A DNA stretch of 64,000 nucleotides, taken from assembly GCF_041052385.1 (NCBI RefSeq), contig NZ_CP163439.1:3895001-3959000 (forward strand), read 5' to 3'. The stretch comes from Streptomyces sp. R28 (GTDB lineage Bacteria > Actinomycetota > Actinomycetes > Streptomycetales > Streptomycetaceae). Shown one piece after another: positions 16,822 to 25,040 of this stretch; the stretch's first letter is position 1; each line of letters begins with the position of its first letter. The notes under the pieces are model-generated. The model was not told the DNA's origin. It ran no database searches and was given only the letters and a program-made list of their open reading frames with translations. A program made the translations under genes and the position numbers.

Positions 16822-17208
16822 ATGTCAGAAGTAGACGCAAACCCCCTCACGTCCTTCCAGGACGACGTGCTCGACGAGCTCGGCGACGACCGGATCGGGG
16901 ACATCGCGAGGTTGCTGGGCACGAACGAGGCAGGTGCCCGGCAGATGGTCGGTACGACGGTGGCGGCGCTGTCCGGCGAGGCGGAGACCGTCGCGACGCC
17001 GCACGAGGCCCCGCTCACGGGCGTGGCCACACTGGGCGGCTTCGCGACGGGCGGTCTCATGGCCGGCGTCCTGGCCGAAGAGGCGAGGCCTGTCGCGAAG
17101 GCGGTCGCCGCGCGGACGGGGCTGCGGCACACCGCCGTGTCCGAGCTCGTCGAGATGGTGGTGCCGGCGGTCATGGCCGCCCTCACGAAGCGTGCGGCCA
17201 AGCCGTAG
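16822..17208 (+). CDS. DUF937-family protein of unknown function
   Basis: A 128-residue acidic protein. The stretch LLGTNEAGARQMVGTTVAALSG and the helical, Ala/Gly-rich body match DUF937 proteins as I recall them; no enzymatic motif is seen. ATG 16822 has a weak ribosome binding site; an ATG 36 bp upstream (16786) is an alternative that would add an unusual basic leader. It stands alone after the rbs terminator and converges on the next fragment. Confidence 0.7.
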   Translation: MSEVDANPLTSFQDDVLDELGDDRIGDIARLLGTNEAGARQMVGTTVAALSGEAETVATPHEAPLTGVATLGGFATGGLMAGVLAEEARPVAKAVAARTGLRHTAVSELVEMVVPAVMAALTKRAAKP

Positions 17209-17439
17209 TCACCCCTCGGCGGGACCGTCTTTGATGTAGCCGAGGAGGAGGTCCAGCTTGCCCTCTTCCGTCTCCGGGTCGACGGGGTAGTAGGTGACGG
17301 AGCTGCTGCCGGGGAGGCGGGGCAGGTCCGCCGCGCTGTGCTCGGGGAAGACGATCCGCAGGATGTGGCGGTGCCACGTCTGAGGATGGTCGTACGCGTA
17401 GTCCCAGATGTAACTTCCCCCCACACGTGATGCGTCCAA
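17209..17439 (-). pseudogene. Short unrecognised ORF, probably a 3' gene fragment
   Basis: The 76-codon frame has protein-like composition (IWDYAYDHPQTWHRHILRIVFP, shown only as a hint of aromatic-rich content from residues 11-32, with YYPVDPETEEGKLDLLLGYI further on). The only starts are TTG at 17439 or GTG at 17424, and neither has a ribosome binding site. The frame stays open upstream into the terminator hairpin at 17482. I do not recognise the family. The lack of room for a promoter suggests the 5' part was lost. Confidence 0.4.
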
Positions 17440-17481
17440 GGCGTGGGCGGTACGGCAGCCGCCAGGGCCCGCGCGCCGGCC

Positions 17482-17513
17482 CCGGACACGGGCGACGCCA
17501 CGCCCGTGTCCGG
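17482..17513. terminator. Terminator of the MocA/DUF993/isomerase operon
   Basis: Perfect 13-bp arms CCGGACACGGGCG (17482-17494) and CGCCCGTGTCCGG (17501-17513) with a 6-nt loop, 21 bp past the stop of the last minus-strand gene. Confidence 0.8.
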
Positions 17514-17533
17514 ATGCCTTCAGAAACCGCCGC

Positions 17534-18367
17534 TCAGCCCGCGTGCTCCACGAACCGTGCCACGGTCTCGGCGAGCACTTCCCGCCCGTCCCGCGCCCAC
17601 AGCCCGTCGTTGAACAGCTCCACCTCGATGGCCCCGCTGTACCCGGCCGCCTCGACGTACCCCTTCCACTCCCGCATGTCGATCGCCCCGTCCCCGATCT
17701 GGCCGCGCCCGGTGAGCACGCCCTGGGGCAACGGCGTCGTCCAGTCGGCGAGCTGGAAGGTGTGGATACGGCCGGAGGCCCCGGCCCGTGCGATCTGCTG
17801 CGGCGCCGTGTCGTCCCACCAGATGTGGTACGTGTCCACGGTGACGCCGACCTGGTGGGCCGGGAAGCGTTCCGCGAGGTCCAGGGCCTGGGCCAGGGTC
17901 GACACCACGCAGCGGTCGGAGGCGTACATCGGGTGCAGCGGCTCGATGGCCAGCTTCACGCCGCGCTCCTCGGCGTACGGGCCCAGCTCGCCGAGCGCGT
18001 CGGCGATCCGCTCCCGCGCCCCGTGCAGGTCCTTGGAGCCGGCCGGCAGACCGCCGGACACCAGCACCAGCACGTCCGTGCCCAGCGTCGCCGCCTCGTC
18101 GACCGCCCGGCGGTTGTCGTCCAGCGCCGTCGCCCGCTCCTGCGGGTCGATCGCCGTGAAGAAGCCACCGCGGCACAGGGTGGTGACCGTCAGGCCGGCG
18201 TCACGGACCAGCTTGGCCGTCGCCTCCAGGCCGTACGTCTGGACGGGTTCGCGCCACAGGCCGACGTTCGCCACGCCCAACTCGCCGCACGTCTCGACCA
18301 GTTCGGGCATGCTCAGCTGCTTCACCGTCATCTGGTTGATGGAGAAGCGTTCAAGTCCGGTGCTCAC
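17534..18367 (-). CDS. Sugar phosphate isomerase/epimerase-type TIM barrel
   Basis: A 277-residue xylose-isomerase-like (AP endonuclease 2 fold) protein. Typical barrel motifs are LAIEPLHPMY, VGVTVDTYHIWWD and AIEVELFND, whose E, D, H and E are the likely metal ligands. GTG 18367 overlaps the stop of the upstream DUF993 gene (GTGA), so it is the third gene of a tight operon. It probably isomerises or epimerises a keto-sugar intermediate made by the neighbouring oxidoreductase. The exact substrate is unknown. Confidence 0.85.
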   Translation of the reverse strand: MSTGLERFSINQMTVKQLSMPELVETCGELGVANVGLWREPVQTYGLEATAKLVRDAGLTVTTLCRGGFFTAIDPQERATALDDNRRAVDEAATLGTDVLVLVSGGLPAGSKDLHGARERIADALGELGPYAEERGVKLAIEPLHPMYASDRCVVSTLAQALDLAERFPAHQVGVTVDTYHIWWDDTAPQQIARAGASGRIHTFQLADWTTPLPQGVLTGRGQIGDGAIDMREWKGYVEAAGYSGAIEVELFNDGLWARDGREVLAETVARFVEHAG

Positions 18368-19518
18368 TGGGCCACTCCGTACAGGGCGAGCAGGTTCTTC
18401 ATCCGCTCCTCGGCCAGCTTCGGGTCCGGGAACAGGCCCAGCTGGTCGGCGAGTTCGTAGGCGCGGGCGAAGTGCGGGAGGGAGCGGGCCGACTGCAGGC
18501 CGCCGACCATGGTGAAGTGCGACTGGTGGCCGGCCAGCCAGGCGAGGAAGACCACACCCGTCTTGTAGAAGCGGGTCGGCGCCTGGAAGAGGTGGCGGGA
18601 CAACTCGACCGTGGGGTCGAGCAGTTCGCGGAAGCCGCCGACATTCCCCGTGTCCAGGACCCGGACCGCCTCGGCCGCCAGCGGGCCCAGCGGGTCGAAG
18701 ATGCCGAGCAGGGCGTGGCTGAAGCCCTTCTCGTCGCCCGCGATCAGCTCGGGGTAGTTGAAGTCGTCGCCGGTGTAGCAGCGCACGCCCTGCGGCAGGC
18801 GGCGGCGGATGTCGATCTCCCGCTGGGCCTCCAGCAGCGACACCTTGATGCCGTCCACCTTGTCGGGGTGCGCGGCGATGACCTCCAGGAAGGTGTCGGT
18901 GGCCGCGTCGAGGTCGCTCGACCCCCAGTAGCCCTCCAGCGCCGGGTCGAACATCGGGCCCAGCCAGTGCAGGACCACCGGCTCGGCGGACTGGCGCAGC
19001 AGGTGGCCGTAGACCTCCAGGTAGTCCTCGGGGCCCTTCGCGGCCGCCGCGAGCGCCCGGGAGGCCATCAGGATGGCCCGCGCACCGGACTCCTCGACGA
19101 GCGCGAGCTGCTCCTCGTAGGCCGCCCGGACCTCGTCCAGGGACGCCGGGCCGGTGAGCTGGTCGGTGCCGACACCGCAGGCGATCAGCCCGCCGACCGA
19201 CTTGGCCTCGCGGGCGCTGCGGGCGATCAGCTCGGCCGCGCCCGCCCAGTCCAGGCCCATCCCGCGCTGGGCGGTGTCCATGGCCTCGGCGACGCCGAGC
19301 CCGTGGGACCACAGGTGCCGGCGGAAGGCGAGGGTGGCGTCCCAGTCGACGGCGGCGGCCGAGTCGGGCGACACATCGGCGTACGGGTCGGCGACGACGT
19401 GCGCCGCCGAGAAGACCGTACGGGAGGTGAGGGGCGTGCCCGGTGCGAGGGCGAGCGGCTCGCTGCGGGGCTCGTACGCCCTCAAGCCGCCCTTGAAGTC
19501 AGGCAGTCGGATGGTCAC
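18364..19518 (-). CDS. DUF993 protein (dihydrodipicolinate-synthase-like)
   Basis: A 384-residue protein that I place in DUF993, a branch related to class I aldolases/DapA, from its length and context. Motifs such as VVLHWLGPMFDPALEGYWG, DGIKVSLLEA (lysine candidate for a Schiff base) and GDDFNYPELI look aldolase-like, but the catalytic lysine is not certain. GTG 19518 overlaps the stop of the oxidoreductase gene and its own stop overlaps the next start. The coupling argues for a joint pathway in which a C-C bond may be cleaved. Confidence 0.75.
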   Translation of the reverse strand: MTIRLPDFKGGLRAYEPRSEPLALAPGTPLTSRTVFSAAHVVADPYADVSPDSAAAVDWDATLAFRRHLWSHGLGVAEAMDTAQRGMGLDWAGAAELIARSAREAKSVGGLIACGVGTDQLTGPASLDEVRAAYEEQLALVEESGARAILMASRALAAAAKGPEDYLEVYGHLLRQSAEPVVLHWLGPMFDPALEGYWGSSDLDAATDTFLEVIAAHPDKVDGIKVSLLEAQREIDIRRRLPQGVRCYTGDDFNYPELIAGDEKGFSHALLGIFDPLGPLAAEAVRVLDTGNVGGFRELLDPTVELSRHLFQAPTRFYKTGVVFLAWLAGHQSHFTMVGGLQSARSLPHFARAYELADQLGLFPDPKLAEERMKNLLALYGVAQ

Positions 19519-20672
19519 AGCGAGATCTCCGGAACGTCGAGACGGCGGCCCTCGGCCGAGGACTTCAGGCCCAGCTCGGCGAGCTGGACGCCGCGGGCAC
19601 CGGCGAGGAGGTCCCAGTGGTAGGGGGCGTCGGCGTAGACGTGCTTGAGGAACAGCTCCCACTGGGCCTTGAAGCCGTTGTCGAAGTCGGCGTTGTCCGG
19701 GACTTCCTGCCACTGGTCGCGGAAGGAGTAGGTGGCCGGGATGTCCGGGTTCCAGACGGGCTTGGGGGTGAGGGAGCGGTGCTGGACGCGGCAGTTGCGC
19801 AGGCCCGCGACCGCCGAACCCTCCGTACCGTCTACCTGGAACTCGACGAGCTCGTCGCGGTTGACGCGCACGGCCCAGGAGGAGTTGATCTGGGCGATGG
19901 CGCCGCCGTCGAGCTCGAAGATGCCGTACGCGGCGTCGTCGGCCGTGGCGTCGTAGGGCTTGTCGTTCTCGTCCCAGCGCTGCGGGATGTGGGTGGTGGC
20001 GATGGCCTGGACGGACTTCACACGGCCGAACAGCTCGTGCAGCACGTACTCCCAGTGCGGGAACATGTCGACAACGATGCCGCCGCCGTCCTCGGCCCGG
20101 TAGTTCCACGACGGCCGCTGCGCGTCCTGCCAGTCGCCCTCGAACACCCAGTAGCCGAACTCGCCGCGGATGGAGAGGATCCGGCCGAAGAAGCCCCCGT
20201 CGATGAGCCGCTTCAGCTTCAGCAGGCCCGGGAGGAAGAGCTTGTCCTGGACGACGCCGTGCTTGATGCCGGCGTCGGCGGCCAGCCGCGCGAGCTCCAG
20301 GGCGCCTTCCAGCCCGGTGGCCGTCGGCTTCTCGGTGTAGATGTGCTTGCCCGCGGCGATCGCCTTCCTGAGCGCCTCCTCGCGGGCGGAGGTGACCTGG
20401 GCGTCGAAGTAGATGTCGACGGTCGGGTCGGCGAGGACCGCGTCGACGTCGGTCGAGACGTTCTCCAGGCCCAGGCCGTGTCGCTCGGCGAGCGCCTTCA
20501 GGGCGTGCTCGCGGCGGCCGACCAGGATCGGCTCCGGCCACAGCACGGTGCCGTCGCCGAGGTCGAGGCCGCCGTGCTCACGGATGGCCAGGATGGAGCG
20601 GACCAGGTGCTGGCGGTAGCCCATGCGCCCCGTCACACCGTTCATGGCGATACGCACCGTCTTGCGTGTCAC
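19515..20672 (-). CDS. Gfo/Idh/MocA-family oxidoreductase
   Basis: A 385-residue NAD(P)-dependent dehydrogenase. The N-terminal Rossmann domain begins RIAMNGVTGRMGYRQHL. The family signature TEKPTATG (the EKP lysine) is near residue 140, and the C-terminal substrate domain has HWEYVLHELFG. It should oxidise a sugar or cyclitol hydroxyl. GTG 20672 follows AAGGGAACGAC. It is the first gene of the three-gene minus operon and is divergent from a LacI regulator across a LacI-type operator. Confidence 0.88.
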   Translation of the reverse strand: MTRKTVRIAMNGVTGRMGYRQHLVRSILAIREHGGLDLGDGTVLWPEPILVGRREHALKALAERHGLGLENVSTDVDAVLADPTVDIYFDAQVTSAREEALRKAIAAGKHIYTEKPTATGLEGALELARLAADAGIKHGVVQDKLFLPGLLKLKRLIDGGFFGRILSIRGEFGYWVFEGDWQDAQRPSWNYRAEDGGGIVVDMFPHWEYVLHELFGRVKSVQAIATTHIPQRWDENDKPYDATADDAAYGIFELDGGAIAQINSSWAVRVNRDELVEFQVDGTEGSAVAGLRNCRVQHRSLTPKPVWNPDIPATYSFRDQWQEVPDNADFDNGFKAQWELFLKHVYADAPYHWDLLAGARGVQLAELGLKSSAEGRRLDVPEISL

Positions 20673-20763
20673 GTCGTTCCCTTCGTAGGCGTCTGCGCGG
20701 TGTTCGTGCGCGCTTCGTACGCGGTTGTGCGCGCCGCGTACGCCCCTACCCTGTTGAGCGTCA

Positions 20764-20779
20764 CAGCAAGCGCTTTCTA
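20764..20779. promoter_or_regulatory. LacI-type operator between MocA operon and lacI gene
   Basis: The sequence AGCAAGCGCTTTCT has the AAGCGCTT core of LacI-family operators. It lies about 95 bp before the oxidoreductase start and 250 bp before the divergent LacI gene, inside an intergenic stretch of 355 bp (20673-21027) that otherwise shows no gene. Confidence 0.7.
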
Positions 20780-21027
20780 TCTGATGAGAAGCTAGCCTCT
20801 GAGCAGCGGTGTAGACAAGACCGTGACGGGGTTGAGTTGTTCGAGGGGACGAACAACAGGGGTTGTTGGCCGTAAGGTCTGCTCGACATACACGGAACCG
20901 TGGCCACTGGCGGCCTGTCTACGAGGACGCAGGCCCTGTCCTGTGCGTACGTGGCGAGCACGCGGTGAGCCAAGTGGTGATCACGTACGAGGTGGTACGA
21001 CGAGATGCGCGACCGGAGGACGACGAG

Positions 21028-22074
21028 ATGACGGTGACCCTGGCGGACGTGGCGGCCCGCGCCCAGGTCTCCCCCGCGACGGTGTCGCGCGTGCTGAACG
21101 GGAACTACCCCGTGGCGGCCTCCACCCGTGAGCGGGTGCTGCGGGCGGTGGACGAGCTGGACTACGTACTGAACGGTCCCGCGAGCGCGCTGGCCGCGGC
21201 CACGTCCGACCTGGTCGGCATCCTGGTCAACGACATCGCCGACCCCTTCTTCGGGATCATGGCGAGCGCGATCCAGCTGGAGATCGGGGGCCCGGGCGGC
21301 CGGGCGGGCGGCGAGCGGCTGGCCGTGGTCTGCAACACGGGGGGCTCTCCGGAGCGCGAGCTGACGTATCTGACCCTGCTCCAGCGGCAGCGTGCGGCGG
21401 CGGTCGTGCTGACCGGCGGTGCCGTGGAGGACGCCCCGCACGCGGCGGCGGTCGCGGCGAAGCTGCGGAAGCTGGGGGACGCCGGGACCCGGGTGGTGCT
21501 GTGCGGTCGGCCGCCGGCGCCGGACACGGGCGCGATCGCGCTGACCTTCGACAACCGCGGGGGCGGGCGTGAGCTGACCGAGCACCTGATCGGGCAGGGG
21601 CATCGACGCCTCGGCTACATCGCGGGCCCACAGGAGCGCACGACGACCCGGCACCGGCTGGAGGGCCACCGGGCCGCACTCCAGGCGCACGGCATCGAGG
21701 AGGACCCCCGCTGGACGGTCTACGGCCGCTACGACCGGCAGTCGGGCTATGAGGCGACGCTGGAGCTGTTGCGCCGGGATCCGTCGCTGACGGCCGTGGT
21801 CGCGGCGAACGACTCCGTCGCGCTGGGGGCGTGTGCGGCACTGCGGGATTCGGGGTTGCGGATTCCGGACGACGTGTCGGTGGCGGGGTTCGACGACCTT
21901 CCGTTCAGCATCGATGCGGTGCCTTCGCTCACGACGGTGCGGTTGCCGTTGTCGGACGCGGGTGCGCGGGCCGGGCGGATCGCGATGGGGCGGGAGGAGC
22001 CGCCGCCCGGGGGGATCGCGACGATTCGGGGGGAGCTGATGGTTCGGGGGTCTTCTGGGGGGCCTCGGGAGTAA
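21028..22074 (+). CDS. LacI-family transcriptional regulator
   Basis: A 348-residue LacI/GalR repressor. The helix-turn-helix and hinge TLADVAARAQVSPATVSRVLN are followed by the sugar-sensing domain. ATG 21028 has GGAGGACGACGAG upstream; the frame is open back to 20863 but the extension lacks family similarity. Divergence from the MocA/DUF993/isomerase operon and the AAGCGCTT operator between them suggest that it represses that operon until the pathway sugar appears. Confidence 0.9.
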   Translation: MTVTLADVAARAQVSPATVSRVLNGNYPVAASTRERVLRAVDELDYVLNGPASALAAATSDLVGILVNDIADPFFGIMASAIQLEIGGPGGRAGGERLAVVCNTGGSPERELTYLTLLQRQRAAAVVLTGGAVEDAPHAAAVAAKLRKLGDAGTRVVLCGRPPAPDTGAIALTFDNRGGGRELTEHLIGQGHRRLGYIAGPQERTTTRHRLEGHRAALQAHGIEEDPRWTVYGRYDRQSGYEATLELLRRDPSLTAVVAANDSVALGACAALRDSGLRIPDDVSVAGFDDLPFSIDAVPSLTTVRLPLSDAGARAGRIAMGREEPPPGGIATIRGELMVRGSSGGPRE

Positions 22075-22111
22075 GGGCTCCGGTCGGGCACGATCTTGTA
22101 CGGCTGCCCTG

Positions 22112-22978
22112 TCAGCGGATGATCGACACGATCCGGCAGGCGGCTTGCGCGAGTCCGCGGTCGCCCTCGGTGCGGGCACAGGTGAGCGCGTCGGCCGGTT
22201 CGATGCCGCGGACGCACAGGCGCCAGGCGGTCTCCGCGTCGAGGCGGAGGAGGGCGGCGGGGCTGCCGGTGGGCGGTTCGGCCAGGGACCAGTTGCCTTC
22301 GGCGGTGGTGGCCGTGGCTGTCCAGATGCCGCCGGCGGGGCCGGTCACGTGGATCTGTACCTGGGTGCCGACGGGCGCGGTGGTCTCGCGCAGGGTGTGC
22401 GGCAGGGCGCGCAGGAAGGTGTCCAGGACCAGGGCGAGGGGCCTCGGGTCGGGGTCGGTGCCCTGGCCGGTGGCGTGCCGGATCTGCTGGCGGTGGGTCC
22501 AGTACTCGGTCAGCTCCCGTGCGCTGTCCAGCCACATCGGCGCCGGATCGACACCGGCCCAGGAGACCCCGAGCGAGGGCGCCGCCGGGTCGGTGCCCTC
22601 GAAGAGGCGGGCGACCTGACCGCCGACCAGCTCCAGGGTGTCGCTGAGCGCTGCGGGGCTCACCCTGGCGTGGGCGTCGACCCACTCCTGGTTGCTGCGG
22701 TGGATGTACGCCGCCAAGTCCTCGCCGGGCGCGAAGCCGGGGCCCTCCCGGTGCCCGTCGCGGTGCCGGGCGAGGCGCCCGTAGCAGTCGCCCAGCAGGT
22801 GCGCGGCGACATCCCGCACACTCCAGCCGGGCACCGCCTCCCGGGCCCAGTCGGCCGGGGCCAGGGCGCGCAGGGTGGCGATCAGGGCGGTGTGCTCGGG
22901 TGCGAAGAGGGGGCGGGCGTCTATCGGGGGGCCGAGCCAGGGGTGGCCGGGTGGGGCGGCAGCGGGATGCGGGGCCAT
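22112..22978 (-). CDS. Maleylpyruvate isomerase/DinB-like (mycothiol-type) protein
   Basis: A 288-residue protein. The N-terminal four-helix part contains W..R.VPGWSVRDVAAHLLGD, the pattern of the mycothiol-dependent maleylpyruvate isomerase N-domain, where a histidine (HLLGD) can bind metal. A second conserved region, RELTEYWTHRQQIRHATG, holds further histidines. The C-terminal part resembles the small MDMPI C-domain. Such proteins are thiol-dependent isomerases or transferases; the substrate is unknown. It stands convergent to the LacI gene. Confidence 0.75.
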   Translation of the reverse strand: MAPHPAAAPPGHPWLGPPIDARPLFAPEHTALIATLRALAPADWAREAVPGWSVRDVAAHLLGDCYGRLARHRDGHREGPGFAPGEDLAAYIHRSNQEWVDAHARVSPAALSDTLELVGGQVARLFEGTDPAAPSLGVSWAGVDPAPMWLDSARELTEYWTHRQQIRHATGQGTDPDPRPLALVLDTFLRALPHTLRETTAPVGTQVQIHVTGPAGGIWTATATTAEGNWSLAEPPTGSPAALLRLDAETAWRLCVRGIEPADALTCARTEGDRGLAQAACRIVSIIR

Positions 22979-23020
22979 GAAGTCCAGGCTGCCGTCACGG
23001 TGTTGGGAGCGCCATCGCTT

Positions 23021-23062
23021 ATTCCGTCCGCCGGATTCCGTCCGCCAGATTCCGTCCGCCGG
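23021..23062. repeat. Three tandem copies of a 14-bp unit
   Basis: ATTCCGTCCGCCGG, ATTCCGTCCGCCAG and ATTCCGTCCGCCGG follow each other without spacers (23021, 23035, 23049). The absence of spacers excludes a CRISPR. It marks the left edge of the pseudogene-rich stretch. Confidence 0.8.
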
Positions 23063-23176
23063 TCTCCGATGTCAGACCCGGCGGGCATCCTGTCGACCAT
23101 GGCTGGGATCGAAACGCGGCCACTGCGCGAGCGCCATGAACTGCCCGGCAAACCGTAAGCGGCGACGCGGGCCCCT

Positions 23177-23550
23177 TCAGCTGTCCATACGGCTGTCTCG
23201 TACGGCGGTCACGAACGCGGCCCAGTGTGGTTCGGCCGGTACGCGCGGAACAGGGCACGCGCATAGCCGTCGGTCTGGAGCACGCCCGGTACGAGCGAGA
23301 GCGCGAACTGCTGGATCACCGTGGCCTGTTGCTCCAGCTCAGCCATGGCTGCGAAGTAGTCGTTGTACTTCGACTCCAAGTCCTCCAGCCAGCGACGAAG
23401 AACCCCTCCGTCCCCAGCGCCCGATCGATGCGCCGCGCGTCATCCGCCTTGGGCAACCGCCTACCCGCCTCGTAATGGCTGATCAGCGTGGTGAGCACAC
23501 CACCTGATCACCCAGCTCCTCCTGGGTCAGCCCGGCCGCCACCCGTCGGA
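23177..23550 (-). pseudogene. Remnant of an XRE-DUF5753 regulator joined to a DUF397 tail
   Basis: Read leftwards, three frames give in order: RVAAGLTQEELGDQV (helix-turn-helix), LISHYEAGRRLPKADDARR and DRALGTE, then LEDLESKYNDYFAAMAEL and EQQATVIQQFALSLVPGVL (start of DUF5753). After YARALFRAYRPN the frame changes, and HWAAFVTAVRDSRMDS-stop follows, the normal C-terminus of a DUF397 protein. At least two frameshifts and one large deletion are needed. The intact arrangement of such a pair is present at 45169-46171 in this window. Confidence 0.75.
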
Positions 23551-23639
23551 GCGGGCGGAGCGACGCTGAGCGGGCTGAGCGGGGACGGGGCGGGGGGCGG
23601 GCGTGAGTTACGGCTGCTGCGGAACATCGACGTCCGTCT

Positions 23640-24006
23640 CCGATTCCGTCCGCACGAGCCGTGCTCCCCTGCTCTCCGCGACGCGCGTGGGCGCAGACCC
23701 GGCGGTAGTCGTCGACGATCTGCTCGCGCGTCTCGTCGGCGGTCGCCCACAGGTCGGCGTTCGGCTCGGGAGCGTCGCCGGTGATCCAGAGTGGGGTGCC
23801 GGGCAGGGACGGCCGAAGGTGTCGCCGAAGTAGAACGCCTCCGCGCCGGTCACGTGCTTGACCAGGCCGAGCAGGTTGGTGCCGGTGGGGGTCATCGGGC
23901 GGCGAATGTCGTACTCCGAGAGGCCTTCGAGCTTCCAGAGGAGGACGTCGCGAGCGTCCTGGAGGCAGCGGCGGAGGTCGGCCTTGGGGTCGGATCCGGT
24001 CGTCAT
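23640..24006 (-). pseudogene. Frameshifted, truncated DinB-family (DUF664) gene
   Basis: ATG 24006 starts a good DinB-like N-terminus (DLRRCLQDARDVLLWKLEGL, RRPMTPTGTNLLGLVKHV, FYFGDTFGRP). Immediately after, the family sequence continues in another frame as LPGTPLWITGDAPEPNADLW and ATADETREQIVDDYRRVCAH. A single indel near 23815 explains this. The expected C-terminal third is absent. The intact protein would be a four-helix metal-binding DinB protein. Confidence 0.75.
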
Positions 24007-24099
24007 CGGGTCAGTCTGGCCACGGAGGTGACCCTCCGTCACCGTCTTTTCCGGGCCAGGGTCTTCCCCGGTGCCGACGGCGGCTGGTACATCATCCGG

Positions 24100-24885
24100 A
24101 TGAGCGACGGGGGAAGACCCGAGGGTGCCGGACCCGTGACCCGGCGTGTGGCCAACTGCTGTCTCGTACTGCTGATGATTCCGACTGCCCTGGTCGCGTA
24201 CTTCTGGTACACGGTCTGGCACGCCGACCAGGTGAACAGCGAGCGCCGGCAGGACGCCCTGAACTCCCTTCTCCGGCACGCCCACGAGCAGGCGGACGCC
24301 ACCGGCAGTGCGCTCACCGGCAGCGGCTCCGGCGCCGATGCCGACACGCTGACCGGGGTGATCTGGCGGCACAGCGAAACCCCGCTCATCAGCTACGACC
24401 CGGCACGTCACCGGTTCACCGCCACCGCACGCAGGGCCGAGCTCTACGACAGCGAGGGGGTGATCCTGGGGAGCGGCTCCGATCAGGTCGCACGCTGCCT
24501 GCGGTTCACCTTCGTCCGCGGCTCCGGTTCGGCCTGGACGTCCGCCGTGGCCGTGCGGGACTACGAGGAGTGCCTGCCGGGCTCGCGGATCGGCAGCTCG
24601 GCCGACACGGCGCGGAGCCGCATCGCGCGGATGAGCACCATGGAGCTGACGCCCACCGGGGTGCGGCGCGCTCTCGACCCCACCGGCGAACTCGGCTACT
24701 TCGACGTCAGGAGCGCCGAGCGCAGGGGGCGTACCGCCACCGTCACCGTCCTGATCGAAGACACCTACGGGGCGCAGGGGCACGCCACGGCCAAGCAGTG
24801 CTATCGGTTCGTCCGGGACCTCGGCGGCGCATACGGCGACGACGTGACCAGCGTTCCGCTGAGCACCTGCCCGAAGGCCACCTGA
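24100..24885 (+). CDS. Membrane-anchored protein of unknown function
   Basis: A 261-residue protein with an N-terminal basic stretch and one transmembrane helix (about residues 16-38, VANCCLVLLMIPTALVAYFW), followed by an extracytoplasmic domain. That domain has four cysteines (in VARCLRFTF, YEECLPG, AKQCYRF and LSTCPKAT) that could form two disulfides. I do not recognise the family. ATG 24100 has a weak ribosome binding site; GTG 24136 is the alternative. The gene stands alone among decayed genes. Confidence 0.6.
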   Translation: MSDGGRPEGAGPVTRRVANCCLVLLMIPTALVAYFWYTVWHADQVNSERRQDALNSLLRHAHEQADATGSALTGSGSGADADTLTGVIWRHSETPLISYDPARHRFTATARRAELYDSEGVILGSGSDQVARCLRFTFVRGSGSAWTSAVAVRDYEECLPGSRIGSSADTARSRIARMSTMELTPTGVRRALDPTGELGYFDVRSAERRGRTATVTVLIEDTYGAQGHATAKQCYRFVRDLGGAYGDDVTSVPLSTCPKAT

Positions 24886-24979
24886 GGTCCGCACCCCCTG
24901 CCGAATCCCCCGTTCCGCGTCTATCACTGGCCCCACCGATGATTTCCGGGCCCGACTCCGGTCTCCATCGCCGTAATCA

Positions 24980-25012
24980 CCCGAGCAGCACCCGAGCAGC
25001 ATCCGAGCAGCA
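24980..25012. repeat. Three tandem copies of an 11-bp unit
   Basis: CCCGAGCAGCA, CCCGAGCAGCA and TCCGAGCAGCA lie back to back 28 bp upstream of the DHFR-like gene start. They may lie in its leader; no function is evident. Confidence 0.75.
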
Positions 25013-25040
25013 CCGGGCGCAAGAACCAGGAGTGTCTTCC

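Larger units (their letters stand above)
22979..24099. other. Pseudogene-rich stretch
   Basis: No intact gene is seen in 1.1 kb. It holds a three-copy 14-bp repeat (23021-23062), an XRE-DUF5753/DUF397 remnant (23177-23550) and a frameshifted DinB gene (about 23640-24006). Confidence 0.65.

Noticed and set aside
23021..23062. CRISPR array
   Set aside because: The three 14-bp units are contiguous without spacers, and no cas genes are present.
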